Positions 13,237 to 13,286 of a DNA stretch of 13,286 nucleotides are shown here, piece after piece. Each line of letters begins with the position of its first letter. Position 1 is the stretch's first letter. The DNA lies in assembly GCA_902470895.1 (NCBI GenBank), contig CABRID010000056.1, forward strand, positions 1 through 13,286, written 5' to 3'. The DNA comes from an uncultured Collinsella sp. (GTDB taxonomy: Bacteria > Actinomycetota > Coriobacteriia > Coriobacteriales > Coriobacteriaceae). The translations under genes and the position numbers were made by a program. The notes beneath the pieces were generated by a model. It was not told the origin of the DNA, did not search any database, and was given only the letters and a program-made list of their open reading frames with translations.

Positions 13237-13286
13237 TGCGGACAAAAAGTTGGACCGAGTCCGGTCCAGATTGGAGTCCGCATGGG
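13237..13286 (+). mobile_element. Nested inverted repeat, candidate end of an IS3-family element
   Basis: TGCGGAC (13237-13243) pairs with GTCCGCA (13276-13282), and inside it TGGACC (13251-13256) pairs with GGTCCA (13263-13268). The stretch contains AAAAAGTTGGAC, a word common at the left ends of IS3-family (IS150-group) insertion sequences. The window ends before any transposase could be seen, so an IS end, a REP-like palindrome or a terminator for the peptidase gene all remain possible. Confidence 0.35.

Overview
The window reads as a chromosomal segment of a high-G+C Gram-positive gut bacterium. The gene content (two compact LytS/LytTR two-component systems, a UMF1-type transporter, a cytosolic Zn-phospholipase-C-like protein, an APC permease next to an amidohydrolase, intrinsic terminators with GC-rich stems) suggests the Coriobacteriia, and Collinsella in particular. 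The genus is inferred from overall resemblance; no rRNA or marker gene is present to prove it.

Layout. Everything from 245 to 11830 is on the minus strand, so transcription runs right to left. Starting at the right: an APC amino-acid permease (10379-11830) and a metal-dependent amidohydrolase (8970-10247) form one unit that ends at a hairpin terminator (8885-8910). Next comes sensor kinase 2 (7467-8858), LytTR regulator 2 (6694-7428), a Zn-dependent phospholipase-C-like protein (5657-6601) and a UMF1 family transporter (4296-5555), ending at a strong terminator (4146-4181). Then a GT-A glycosyltransferase (2937-4124), sensor kinase 1 (1597-2940, ATGA overlap with the glycosyltransferase) and LytTR regulator 1 (808-1524), ending at a long terminator (752-801). 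Last is a YfcE-like metallophosphoesterase (245-712) with a bidirectional terminator (201-238). The left edge (1-200) is a C-rich, structured non-coding stretch. A 356-bp divergent intergenic region (11831-12186) separates the permease from the only convincing plus-strand gene, a membrane-anchored C39-like cysteine peptidase (12187-13188). The right edge holds a short tandem repeat and a nested inverted repeat that looks like an IS3-family end.

How the genes may work together. The two kinase/regulator pairs are clear paralogues with the same short architecture: two membrane helices, a GAF-like sensor, a LytS-type kinase core and a receiver-LytTR regulator. One pair is tied to a glycosyltransferase, the other to a phospholipase-like enzyme and a transporter. 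The simplest reading is two related sensory modules that each control or accompany a cell-envelope or lipid/glycan function. The permease and amidohydrolase look like an uptake-and-hydrolysis pair for an amino acid derivative or small peptide. No complete mobile element, CRISPR array, tRNA or rRNA was found. The most unusual points are the repeated placement of terminators directly in front of the next gene's ribosome binding site, the glycosyltransferase-kinase coupling, the structured permease leader, and the long disordered basic tail on the C39 protein.
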